Positions 17,478 through 26,203 of a stretch of 36,092 nucleotides of DNA are shown piece after piece (positions within the stretch are counted from its first letter, which is position 1; the number at the start of each line of letters is the position of its first letter). Origin of the DNA: Aquificota bacterium (lineage in GTDB: Bacteria > Aquificota > Aquificia > Aquificales > QOAS01); the NCBI GenBank assembly GCA_013154305.1, contig JAADCT010000032.1, forward strand, positions 1-36,092. Direction: 5' to 3'. Under the pieces are notes generated by a model. It was not told where the DNA came from. It saw nothing but the letters and a program-made list of their open reading frames with translations, and did no database searches. The translations under genes were made by a program, and so were the position numbers.

Positions 17478-20093
17478 TCAGCGGCAGCTTCCCTTCACCG
17501 ACTCAAACCTTTTTCGGTCCTCCGGCGGGAGGTTTCGGGGATTTACCTCCGAAAGGAGGGAGCAGGCGTCCTTCGAATAACCCTTTCGGTGGAGCTCGAG
17601 GGCCGCCTCAAAGAGGGCCCTCGAGTAAACGGGTTCGACCTTAATGCGGTTTACCTTCAAAAAGAGGGCGTACTTCAGGGCGCTGCGGAGGTCCCCCTTG
17701 GAAAGGTAAAACTTTTCGAGGCGGTAGGCCGCCTCGGCCCTGACGGTCGGTTTCGGCGACTGGAGCGCCAATTTGTAAAACTCGACGCGTCCGTAGCGCT
17801 TTGCCACCTCCAGCGCCTCGTCGGCGTAGCGGGGGTCAACCGCAATCATTTGGGCCATCAGCCCGTAGAGGCGGTCGAAGGCCCCCAGCCGCAGGTAGAG
17901 CTCCTTCAGGGCCTCGAGGTCGTCGACCTCCCGCTCGTGGGTTTTCAAAACCCGAAGGGCCCTTTCCCTCTGACCGCGGGAAAGGTAAAGGCGCGCCAAT
18001 TCCAAAACCGCCTCGGAGCGAACCGCCGGGTCCTCGACTTTTAACGCCTTCAGCAGGTATTCCTCGGCCCTCGTCGGCTCCAACCTTGCCAGGAGCAAAA
18101 GGGCGCGGCCGCGGACAAAACCGTCTTTTGACCCGACGAGGTCCCTCAAAACCCGTATTGCCTCCCGCGTCCTGCCGGCCTTTGCCAGTCCTTGGGCCAG
18201 TTTGAGTTTAAACTCCGGACCTCCGACGGCGTCGCTTTTAGAAACCTCCGAGTGGAGGAGGGACGCAAGTTCGGGGTCCCCCGTTCGGAGGTAAACGTTG
18301 GCCAATCCCGTCAGGGCGTACTTTCTCAGGGGCGAACCGCCGAAGCGGTTTAAAAACTCCAAATAGTAGCGTTTGGCCTCACCGTAAAGACCGAGGTTGT
18401 AATAGGCGTCGGCCAGCTTTAAGAGGGCGTCGGGGTGGCGGTCGCCCCCCCTTTCAACGACCCTTTTAAAGTAAAGGGCCGCTTCGCGGTACTTTTCCTT
18501 CGCAAAAAGGGCCAAACCCTTCAGGTAGTCGGCCTCGAGGCCGGAGGTGCCTTCGAGTTCGCTCAAAGCGTCGTCGAAGCGCCCCAGCGCCAGGTAAACG
18601 CGGGCGCGCAAAATTTTCGCCTCGGGCGAGTCAAGCCCCCGAAGCTGGGCCAAAGCCCGGGAGTAAAGGCCGGCGTTGTAGTAGGCGGCGGCCCGGTGGA
18701 GCGGACTCCTCAAAAGGGAAGCCGCCTTTTTCCACTCTCCCCTCCGGTAGTAATACCAACCGAGGTATTCCCCGTAAAGGTCGGGATAAAGGCTTTTTAC
18801 CTCGGCGAGGACCTTTTCAAAAGTTTCCGAACTTCCGGCCCGAAGGAGGGAGTCCAAAAGGAGGCGGTAGTCGGTTTCGCCCTTGCCCTTTACCCGGAGC
18901 AGATAACGGGCCGCCTCGGCGTAGCGACCCAACCGGTAGGCCGCGTAACCCGCCTCCCGGTAGAGGCCGGCCCTCGGCGCGTAATTGAGAACCTCCTCAA
19001 ACCGGTCCGAATTGTAAAGCGCCCGAACGAAGGTTTCCCAAACCTCCCGGTCGGAAAAGAGGGCGAGAACCCTCGGCCCGTAGGAGGGGGCGCGGGCCAC
19101 GAGCAGGCGGGCGAGCTCGGCGGCCCCTTCGGGGTCCTTTTTCCTCAGGTCGGCCAGGTAGGCCAAGGCCCTTTCGTAGTCGCCCGATTCAATCAACCGG
19201 TAGGTGTAAAGGTATTCGAATTGGGTTCCGTAACGGGGGTCGGAAAGAAGTTGGGAAACGGCGTAGGCGGAAGGCTCCCCCCCGCCGGTCAGTTTAAGAA
19301 TTGCGCGGCGAAGCTCGACGCTCCGGCGGTAGCGGGGCGCCAGCGCAACCTTTCCGCTTGGATTCAAAAACTCCTTTAAGTACAGGCAGTAGTTGCGGTA
19401 GGGCTTTTCCAGCGTATCGCAGTTTAAAGAGGCGGCAAAGGTGCGGTCGTCGACGCGGCCGGCCAGCCAATCGAGGTAGAGGCTCCAAAAGGGATGAACC
19501 GAAGCGGCCTCGCGGTCGAAAACGCCGACCCGCAGTCCCGCCACCACGGCGTTGTAGCAGGCAAAGCGCTTGAGGTCAAAGTCGTAAGACAAAGAGCAAA
19601 GCTCCTTAAAAAGCTCGTAGGCCCGCCGGTAGTCGCCCTCTTTAAAGGCTATCAGTCCCAGGTAGTAGCGGGCCTTGGGAGCAAAGGGGCTTTGGGGGTG
19701 CTTGGCCAAAAGGCTCAAAAAGTAGGTTTTGGCCCTTTCGAGGTCGCCCTGCCGGTAGGCCTCGACCCCCTTGGCGTAGAGGGCCGAGTCGGAGGACCTT
19801 CCGCAGGAAAAGGTTCCCCTTTTGGCGGAGACCTCCTCCGTCGGTTCGTAAAGTTCCTCCGGATAGAGGAGGGCCGCCTTTTGGGGGGCGGCGACGGAAG
19901 CGACCGAAACCCTCAGCGGTAAAACCACCGGGACTTTTTCCGTCCCCTTCGGAGGGGCGTAAAAGGAGCGGACCTTCACCGGAAGGGTTATTACCTTCTT
20001 CTCCCCCTGAGGGGAGGTTTCGGCAAACGCACCCGTCGTAGTAAGGAGGAACGCCAAACCCAAAAGGGGAAAAAAGGGCCGAAGGGCGTCCAT
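17478..20093 (-). CDS. Exported tetratricopeptide-repeat protein
   Basis: Signal peptide; many TPR-like repeats, e.g. EAYRQGDLERAKTYFLSLLAKHPQSPFAPKARYYLGLIAFKEGDYRRAYELF. Confidence 0.8.
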   Translation of the reverse strand: MDALRPFFPLLGLAFLLTTTGAFAETSPQGEKKVITLPVKVRSFYAPPKGTEKVPVVLPLRVSVASVAAPQKAALLYPEELYEPTEEVSAKRGTFSCGRSSDSALYAKGVEAYRQGDLERAKTYFLSLLAKHPQSPFAPKARYYLGLIAFKEGDYRRAYELFKELCSLSYDFDLKRFACYNAVVAGLRVGVFDREAASVHPFWSLYLDWLAGRVDDRTFAASLNCDTLEKPYRNYCLYLKEFLNPSGKVALAPRYRRSVELRRAILKLTGGGEPSAYAVSQLLSDPRYGTQFEYLYTYRLIESGDYERALAYLADLRKKDPEGAAELARLLVARAPSYGPRVLALFSDREVWETFVRALYNSDRFEEVLNYAPRAGLYREAGYAAYRLGRYAEAARYLLRVKGKGETDYRLLLDSLLRAGSSETFEKVLAEVKSLYPDLYGEYLGWYYYRRGEWKKAASLLRSPLHRAAAYYNAGLYSRALAQLRGLDSPEAKILRARVYLALGRFDDALSELEGTSGLEADYLKGLALFAKEKYREAALYFKRVVERGGDRHPDALLKLADAYYNLGLYGEAKRYYLEFLNRFGGSPLRKYALTGLANVYLRTGDPELASLLHSEVSKSDAVGGPEFKLKLAQGLAKAGRTREAIRVLRDLVGSKDGFVRGRALLLLARLEPTRAEEYLLKALKVEDPAVRSEAVLELARLYLSRGQRERALRVLKTHEREVDDLEALKELYLRLGAFDRLYGLMAQMIAVDPRYADEALEVAKRYGRVEFYKLALQSPKPTVRAEAAYRLEKFYLSKGDLRSALKYALFLKVNRIKVEPVYSRALFEAALELHRKGYSKDACSLLSEVNPRNLPPEDRKRFESVKGSCR

Positions 20094-20109
20094 CACGGGA
20101 AGGGAAATT

Positions 20110-22515
20110 TTAACTTACGGAGCCGAGCTCCAGCCGGTCGCCGTAGCGGTAAAAGAGAAGCTTCTTCAGGTCGGGAAGTTTTTCCAAGTCGGGGGTAACC
20201 TTCAAAATCCTTTCCGCGTCCTCGCGCGCCTTTTCCAAAATTCGGCGGTCGGCCTCGCGCCCCAGGTCGGCCATGGGAAAGAAGAAGTTTCCGCTTTGCT
20301 CCGTTCCGAGGAGGTTTCCGCTCCCGCGCATTTGAAGGTCGGCCTCGGCGATTTTAAACCCGTCGGTGTTTTTAACGAAAACGTCCAACCTTTGACGGGT
20401 TTCCTTGTGGGTCTCCTCCCTCAGCTCCGTCGGGACCACCAAAAAGCAATAGGATTGGCGGTCGCTTCGCCCCACGCGACCGCGAAGCTGGTGGAGTTGG
20501 GCCAGTCCGAATCGGTGGGCGTCCTCTATGACCATAACCGTGGCCTCCGGAACGTCGACGCCCACCTCCACCACGGTGGTGGAGACCAAAATGTCGCCGT
20601 CCCTTTTAAACTCCTCCATCACCTTCTGCTTTTCCGAGTCCTTCATCCGCCCGTGGAGGAGCAGGACCTTCCTGTCGGGAAAGAGCTCCTTCCAGCGGTT
20701 GACCTCCTCGGTCGCCGCCTTGAGGTTCAGCTTTTCGCTCTCCTCTATCAGCGGATATATCACGTAGACCTTGTTGCCCTTTTCCAGCTCCCTCCGCAGG
20801 AGGAGCTTTAGCCTTTCCTTTTCGTCCTCGTACAGGAGTTTCGTGTGGACCGGTTTGCGGCCGGCCGGCATTTCGTCGATTACCGAAACGTCGAGGTCGC
20901 CGTAAACGGCGAGCGCCAAAGTTCGGGGAATGGGCGTCGCCGTCATTACCAAAGTGTGGGGATGCTTTCCCTTGCCCTTCTCAAGGAGGGCCTTTCTCTG
21001 AAGGACCCCGAAGCGGTGTTGCTCGTCTATTACGACCAAACCGAGGTTTTTAAACTCAACGTCATCCTGAAGGAGGGCGTGGGTTCCTATAACCACGTCG
21101 ACCGCCCCGGCCCTTATAAGCTGCTTTACCTTGCGCTTTACCGACTGGGGCAAACTGCCGGTAAGCAGAACTATCCGGTCGGGTCTCAAAAAGCCGCCCT
21201 CCACCAAAATCTTTTGAAAGTTTTTAAAGTGTTGCTGGGCCAGAATTTCCGTCGGTGCCATAACGGCAACCTGGTAGCCCGCCTTCACCGCCGCCAGCGT
21301 CGCACCCACCGCCACCACCGTTTTACCGCTTCCCACGTCCCCCTGCAAAAGCCGGTTCATCGGCCTTTCGCTTCCCATGTCGTCCAAAATCTCCTTCAAA
21401 ACCCGCCGCTGGGCGCCCGTCAGCCGGAAGGGAAGCCTTTCCTCGAATCGGTCGACGAAGTCCGGCGGCACCTCCACCTTCGGCGCCTTCAGTCCCTTTA
21501 CCCTCCCCTTTTGAAGTAAGAGGGCCAAGTTGAGAAGGAGCAGGTCCTCGTAGATAAACCTCCGCTGATAGGGCGTTCGCCGTTCCTCCAACTCCTTTAG
21601 GTCCTCCGTCGACGGCGGAAAGTGGACCGACAAAAAGGCCTCGTCGGCCGTCGGAAAGCCCTCCCTCTCCAAAATCTTTGCGGGTAAAACCTCGGGAAAG
21701 TAAGGCGCAAATCGCTTTACCAAGTTTGCAACCGCCCGCGTTACCACCTTTCGCTTTTGGGCCGAGGCAATCTCCTCCGCCTGACCCGCCCGCCGCGCGT
21801 AGTAGACGGGGACGATGCGGCCCACCTCCTCCGAGGAGGGCGAATAGAGCTCCGGGTGAACCAGATACTTTTCCCCCGCAAACTGCTTCAGCTTTCCGCA
21901 AACAATCCACTCGCTTCCCCTTTTGAACCTCAAAAGGGCGCGGAAGTTCTTGTAGCGAAACTTCAGCTTTAAAGTGTCGGTTCCGTCGGTGGTAACGACC
22001 TCGTAGTTGTAGAGGTCACCTTCCGGAAGCTTTTTGGTTTCCAAAACCTTTACCTTTACGCAGATAAAGGAGCCCGGTTTGGCGTAGCGCACGCTCTTGT
22101 TAAGCCTCCGGTCCTTGTACTTGTAGGGAAAGTAGTAAAGGGCGTCCAAAACGGTTCTAATTCCCAGGCTCTTTAAAACCCTTACCTCCTTAGGGGACAA
22201 GAAGTCGACCTTCTCCAAAGGCGTCAAAAAGGTTTCGAAAGGTTTTACCTTTCGATTTTTGTTCACCTTCGGCTTTCGGAGTTTCCTCTCCAAAAGCTCC
22301 CTCAAAAAGTTTAAAATCGCAACCTTCTTTTCGAACCCGTACTTGTCGAAGACCTTCAGGTCCTCCTTAAGCGGGTCGTTCAAAAAGTCGGCCACCAATC
22401 GGTACAGATAACTGCCCACCCCGACCAGTTTTCGAAGCTTCTCGTAGTCGTTTTCCGAAAGCTTTTCAACGGCCAAAAGGGCCTTTTTCAGCCTTTCCTC
22501 CTTGGAGGCCTCCAT
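20110..22515 (-). CDS. recG: ATP-dependent DNA helicase RecG
   Basis: RLLQGDVGSGKTVVAV, VVIDEQHRFGVLQRKALL, VMTATPIPRTLALAVYGDLDVSVIDEMPAGRKPV, QLRGRVGRSDRQSYC; start set to ATG 22515 (MEASKEER). Confidence 0.95.
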   Translation of the reverse strand: MEASKEERLKKALLAVEKLSENDYEKLRKLVGVGSYLYRLVADFLNDPLKEDLKVFDKYGFEKKVAILNFLRELLERKLRKPKVNKNRKVKPFETFLTPLEKVDFLSPKEVRVLKSLGIRTVLDALYYFPYKYKDRRLNKSVRYAKPGSFICVKVKVLETKKLPEGDLYNYEVVTTDGTDTLKLKFRYKNFRALLRFKRGSEWIVCGKLKQFAGEKYLVHPELYSPSSEEVGRIVPVYYARRAGQAEEIASAQKRKVVTRAVANLVKRFAPYFPEVLPAKILEREGFPTADEAFLSVHFPPSTEDLKELEERRTPYQRRFIYEDLLLLNLALLLQKGRVKGLKAPKVEVPPDFVDRFEERLPFRLTGAQRRVLKEILDDMGSERPMNRLLQGDVGSGKTVVAVGATLAAVKAGYQVAVMAPTEILAQQHFKNFQKILVEGGFLRPDRIVLLTGSLPQSVKRKVKQLIRAGAVDVVIGTHALLQDDVEFKNLGLVVIDEQHRFGVLQRKALLEKGKGKHPHTLVMTATPIPRTLALAVYGDLDVSVIDEMPAGRKPVHTKLLYEDEKERLKLLLRRELEKGNKVYVIYPLIEESEKLNLKAATEEVNRWKELFPDRKVLLLHGRMKDSEKQKVMEEFKRDGDILVSTTVVEVGVDVPEATVMVIEDAHRFGLAQLHQLRGRVGRSDRQSYCFLVVPTELREETHKETRQRLDVFVKNTDGFKIAEADLQMRGSGNLLGTEQSGNFFFPMADLGREADRRILEKAREDAERILKVTPDLEKLPDLKKLLFYRYGDRLELGSVS

Positions 22516-22537
22516 AACCGTATTTAAAAAATTGTTG

Positions 22538-22558
22538 CCCGCCGCCGAAGGCGGCGGG
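22538..22558. repeat. GC-rich perfect hairpin in the recG/membrane-protein divergent intergenic region
   Basis: CCCGCCGCC-GAA-GGCGGCGGG. Confidence 0.7.
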
Positions 22559-22593
22559 TAGGAGTCAAACTGTGAAATAATTTTTGTCTTCGC

Positions 22594-23229
22594 ATGTGGA
22601 AGCAAACCCTCAAAGAGGTGTTTAAGTTTCTGTTTGAAAACCCCGTCGTCTTTTTGATAATCCTGGCCAACTACGCCCTCTTGTTTCTCCTGGCCCCGCT
22701 GATAGGGGTCGTTGCGGTCTGGTTTATATCCACCTTTTACCTGGTCGGAATTCACGGAAGTCTCCAAAACCTGTGGGAGGACCTAAAGAGGTTTGCCAAG
22801 TGGGGTTTCGTGGTCGCCGTCGTCCTCTACGCCCTCTACTTTTTGACCGGTCTGGTCTCTTACTTCGTTTATACCTACCTCGTTAGTAAATTCCAGCTTT
22901 CCTTCGGCGCCCTTATGGCCTTTACGGTCGTCTACAGCCTCCTGCTGGCGGCCCTAATTCACGCCGTGTACCTTCCCCTCTTTGCCTCTACCGACTTTAA
23001 AAGCTTTAAGGAAAACCTCAAAAGGGTGAAACTCCTCTTTTCCACCCGCGGGGGAATCGCGGCGCTCGTCCTCCTTTGGGGCTTTATGTTTTTGACCCTT
23101 TTGGCGGGATTGATAAAGTTTTTCCGAGCGACGGTCGGTCTCTACGCGGTGATAGCCACCTTCTGGCTTACATACTATACATTTTTAGGTGTGAAAGTCC
23201 TTAAAAATCGAGGCTCCGAGGAGGGTTGA
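22594..23229 (+). CDS. Integral membrane protein, unknown function
   Basis: 211 aa with several hydrophobic helices; translationally coupled to frr. Confidence 0.75.
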   Translation: MWKQTLKEVFKFLFENPVVFLIILANYALLFLLAPLIGVVAVWFISTFYLVGIHGSLQNLWEDLKRFAKWGFVVAVVLYALYFLTGLVSYFVYTYLVSKFQLSFGALMAFTVVYSLLLAALIHAVYLPLFASTDFKSFKENLKRVKLLFSTRGGIAALVLLWGFMFLTLLAGLIKFFRATVGLYAVIATFWLTYYTFLGVKVLKNRGSEEG

Positions 23230-23231
23230 AA

Positions 23232-23789
23232 ATGGCCGCACCCGAAGTCGAGGCTATCTTCAAAGAGGCCGAGGAAACCATGAAAAAGGCCGTCGACTAC
23301 TTTAAAAACGAAATCGCCGGCTTTCGGACCGGAAGGGCCTCGACCAAACTCGTCGAGGACATTAAGGTCGAGTACTACGGTTCAAAAATGCCCCTGAAGC
23401 AGATAGCGAGCATAATGGTCCCCGAACCCAACCAAATAGTGGTCCAACCCTGGGACCAAAACGCCGTTTCCGAAATCGAAAAAGCCATCCGCGAATACCT
23501 CAACCTAAACCCCACCGTTCAGGGTAACGTCATCCGCATAACCCTGCCGCCCCCCACCGAGGAGCGCCGCAGGGAGATGGTTCGCCTGCTCCACAAACTG
23601 GCCGAGGAGGCGCGCGTTGCCGTCCGAAACGTCCGCCGCGAGGCCAAGGAAAAAATTGAGGACCTCGAAGGCGTCAGCGAGGACGAAATCCGCCGCCTCC
23701 TGGAACGCCTTCAAAAGTTGACCGACAAGTACGTCGAAACCATCAACAAACTGGCCGCCGCCAAGGAAGAGGAAATAATGAGCCTCTGA
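23232..23789 (+). CDS. frr: Ribosome recycling factor
   Basis: AEETMKKAVDYFKNEIAGFRTGRASTKLVEDIKVEYYGSKMPLKQIASI; ATG 23232 chosen over TTG 23226. Confidence 0.96.
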   Translation: MAAPEVEAIFKEAEETMKKAVDYFKNEIAGFRTGRASTKLVEDIKVEYYGSKMPLKQIASIMVPEPNQIVVQPWDQNAVSEIEKAIREYLNLNPTVQGNVIRITLPPPTEERRREMVRLLHKLAEEARVAVRNVRREAKEKIEDLEGVSEDEIRRLLERLQKLTDKYVETINKLAAAKEEEIMSL

Positions 23790-23924
23790 CCCCTCGGCGG
23801 CTCCCAACCTCCCGTTCCCTCAAAGGGAACGAAAAACCAAAATCCTTCCGCCCGAAAAAAGAATTCTCCGAAAGGAAGGGTCTTCGACGAACTTTTTAAA
23901 ACTAAGTAGAGAAAAAAAAGACCT

Positions 23925-24143
23925 TTAAAGGGAAGGTTCTATCATCTTGACGAGCTTTTCGTAGCGGGGGTGTTTTTTGTCCATGATTACGGCCTTGCGG
24001 GCCTGACGCTTGTACTTTTTGTCCTTCCTCAGGGCGTAGTGGGAGTAGCCGCCCTTCCACCTCTTAATCTTTCCCTTTTTGGTCAACTTAATCCTTTTGG
24101 CCAAACTGCGGTTGGTTTTTACCTTTCCGCCTACCCTGGGCAT
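23925..24143 (-). CDS. rpmI: 50S ribosomal protein L35
   Basis: KVKTNRSLAKRIKLTKKGKIKRWKGGYSHYALRKDKKYKRQARKAVIM; directly downstream of infC. Confidence 0.9.
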   Translation of the reverse strand: MPRVGGKVKTNRSLAKRIKLTKKGKIKRWKGGYSHYALRKDKKYKRQARKAVIMDKKHPRYEKLVKMIEPSL

Positions 24144-24176
24144 AACCTTACCTCCGAAGCCTTAGCATTTTAACAC

Positions 24177-24701
24177 CTACTTCTTCTTTTTGGGCGCGAA
24201 AACCGCTATCATAAAGCGTCCCTCTTTGGAGGGCTTTTTTTCGAGCTCGCCGTATTCGGCCGCGTCCTCGGCAAAGCGCTGAACGAGCCTTTCCCCGAGC
24301 TCCGGCCTGATGTTTTCCCGACCGCGGAATATTATCCGAAGTTTGACCTTGTTCCCCTCCTCGAGGAACTCTTTGAGCTGTTTGAGCTTTACCTGATAGT
24401 CGTGCTCCTCGATGCCGACGCGCATTTTGAGCTCTTTGACCTCTATGGTTTTTTGCTTTTTCTTGGCCTCCTTGGCCTTTTTCTTCATTTCGTACTTGAA
24501 CTTTCCGTAGTCGGCTATCTTGCAGACCGGAGGCTTGGCGTTGGGTGCTATTTCGATTAAGTCGAGACCCTTTTCTTCGGCCAAGGCCAGGGCCTCCCGG
24601 ATGGGCATAATGCCGAGGTTTTGACCGTTTTCGTCGATGACCCTTACCTCTCTGGCGCGAATTTGCCGATTAACCCTGTACCTCTTTTCCAGCGAACTCA
24701 G
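24177..24701 (-). CDS. infC: Translation initiation factor IF-3, apparently starting at CTG (24701-24699)
   Basis: Reading upstream of the track's ATG gives LSSLEKRYRVNRQIRAREVRVIDENGQNLGI-MPIREAL (IF-3 N-terminus); no ATG/GTG/TTG between it and the in-frame TGA (24719-24717); SD GGAGGGG 6 nt before CTG. Confidence 0.9.
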   Translation of the reverse strand: MSSLEKRYRVNRQIRAREVRVIDENGQNLGIMPIREALALAEEKGLDLIEIAPNAKPPVCKIADYGKFKYEMKKKAKEAKKKQKTIEVKELKMRVGIEEHDYQVKLKQLKEFLEEGNKVKLRIIFRGRENIRPELGERLVQRFAEDAAEYGELEKKPSKEGRFMIAVFAPKKKK

Positions 24702-24735
24702 CTTTAACCCCTCCCTTCAAAGTTTTTTGGAAATA

Positions 24736-25233
24736 TTATCTCCAAAGGGTGCGGTTGAATTCTCCCAACTTGTCCAAAAAGTTGACGTAGACCTCGGCGG
24801 GAAACTTCTTCCTCAGGTCGTAACGGTCGAGCTCCTCCTCCAAAAGGGAGCACTGGAGGTTAATGTACTCCTTTAAAAGTTCCAACCTTTGGGAAAACTC
24901 CTCTATCGGGGAGAGGTCCACCATTCCGCCGGGGGGAACCGACTTTTGAACGACCAGTTTGAGGATGGTAAACTCCAACTCCTCCCAGAGGTTTTCCAGC
25001 CGGTCGCGCATAAAACGGATGTGCTTTAAAATGGTCGCAACGCTGGCGCGGAGCTTTTCGGCCGCCGGCCTTTTTTCCTCGTCGAGGAGGGGCATGTAAC
25101 CGTCGAGCTCCTCCAGATTGTCGTTGAGGAGTTCCTCCAACTCCCTCAAAACGGCGAGGTTGAGTTCCAAACTCTTTTCGAGGCTCTTGAGGCGGGTGTA
25201 CTCCTCCAAAAGTGCCCTGTTTCCGTCAAACAT
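24736..25233 (-). CDS. Hypothetical helical protein directly upstream of infC
   Basis: 165 aa intact ORF, helical/coiled-coil, no family recognised. Confidence 0.6.
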   Translation of the reverse strand: MFDGNRALLEEYTRLKSLEKSLELNLAVLRELEELLNDNLEELDGYMPLLDEEKRPAAEKLRASVATILKHIRFMRDRLENLWEELEFTILKLVVQKSVPPGGMVDLSPIEEFSQRLELLKEYINLQCSLLEEELDRYDLRKKFPAEVYVNFLDKLGEFNRTLWR

Positions 25234-25372
25234 TTCTAGTAGAAGAAATTATTAAAACTCCTTTTCCGCTGGCAAAGGAGCGTCATTAAACAACAAGGGT
25301 CGGACCTTTATGGCCGGCGCCATTGGCAGGAAGGGAGCCGGCGCCAAAATTAATCACTTTGAAAGTTTCAAA

Positions 25373-26197
25373 ATGGAAGCTCTATCACCGCTGAAAGGAG
25401 GGGCGGGCATCGCAATCCTGGGAAGGTTTAAACCGATTAAAAAACTGGGAGAGGGCCGCTTCGGCAAGGTTTACCTCGTCGAGGACCTGAAAACGGGAGA
25501 GGTTTACGCCCTCAAGGAGTCAAAGGACCCCCTCTTTGCCCGCCAACTCCTCGACGAGGCCCAAAACGTTTTACTCCTCCACCACCCCAACCTGGTGCGC
25601 CTGCACCACTACTTCCTTTCCAAGGACCGAAAGAGGATTTACCTCCTTTACGAGTACTGCGACGGCGGCGACCTCAAGGCGTTCGTCGAAAAACTGGGAA
25701 GACCCCTGAAGTTCGGGGAGGCCCTCGACGTCCTCTACCAGGTCGCGTCGGGTTTGGCCTACCTCCACGACCACGGTTACGTCCACCTCGACGTAAAGCC
25801 GGAAAACGTTTTGCTGAAACGCGAGGGAGAAAAGGAAGTTTGGAAGCTGGGCGACTTCGGTCTGCTCAAAACGCGGGGCTTCAGCGGCATTCTCGACGTC
25901 AAGGGTACGGTCGGCTACATAGCCCCCGAGGTCTTTAAGGGGGAAATTCACCGCAGCAGCGACGTTTTTTCCCTCGGTTGCCTGCTTTACTACATGCTCG
26001 AGGGACATCACCCCTTTAAGGCGGAGGACCCGAGGAAGGAACTGGCGCTGAACCGTAGGGGAATTATCCGCTTTCCGAAAGGGCTCGAGCCGGCCTTTCG
26101 GCCGGTCTTTGCGAAGATGGTTAAAATTAACCCCTTCCTGCGATACCGGACCGCGGGAGAACTTCTGCGCGACCTCGAAAAATTTCGCGCGGGGTAA
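25373..26197 (+). CDS. Hanks-type serine/threonine protein kinase, soluble
   Basis: LGEGRFGKVYLVED, YALKES, YVHLDVKPENVLL, KLGDFGLLK, GTVGYIAPEVF, DVFSLGCLLYYMLEGHHPF; start uncertain (25373 or 25409). Confidence 0.92.
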   Translation: MEALSPLKGGAGIAILGRFKPIKKLGEGRFGKVYLVEDLKTGEVYALKESKDPLFARQLLDEAQNVLLLHHPNLVRLHHYFLSKDRKRIYLLYEYCDGGDLKAFVEKLGRPLKFGEALDVLYQVASGLAYLHDHGYVHLDVKPENVLLKREGEKEVWKLGDFGLLKTRGFSGILDVKGTVGYIAPEVFKGEIHRSSDVFSLGCLLYYMLEGHHPFKAEDPRKELALNRRGIIRFPKGLEPAFRPVFAKMVKINPFLRYRTAGELLRDLEKFRAG

Positions 26198-26203
26198 AGG
26201 GCG

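Noticed and set aside
23813-23831. CGTTCCCT-CAA-AGGGAACG hairpin between frr and rpmI as an intrinsic terminator
   Set aside because: Perfect 8-bp stem but no T-tract follows on either strand; may be a structural element, not called as terminator.
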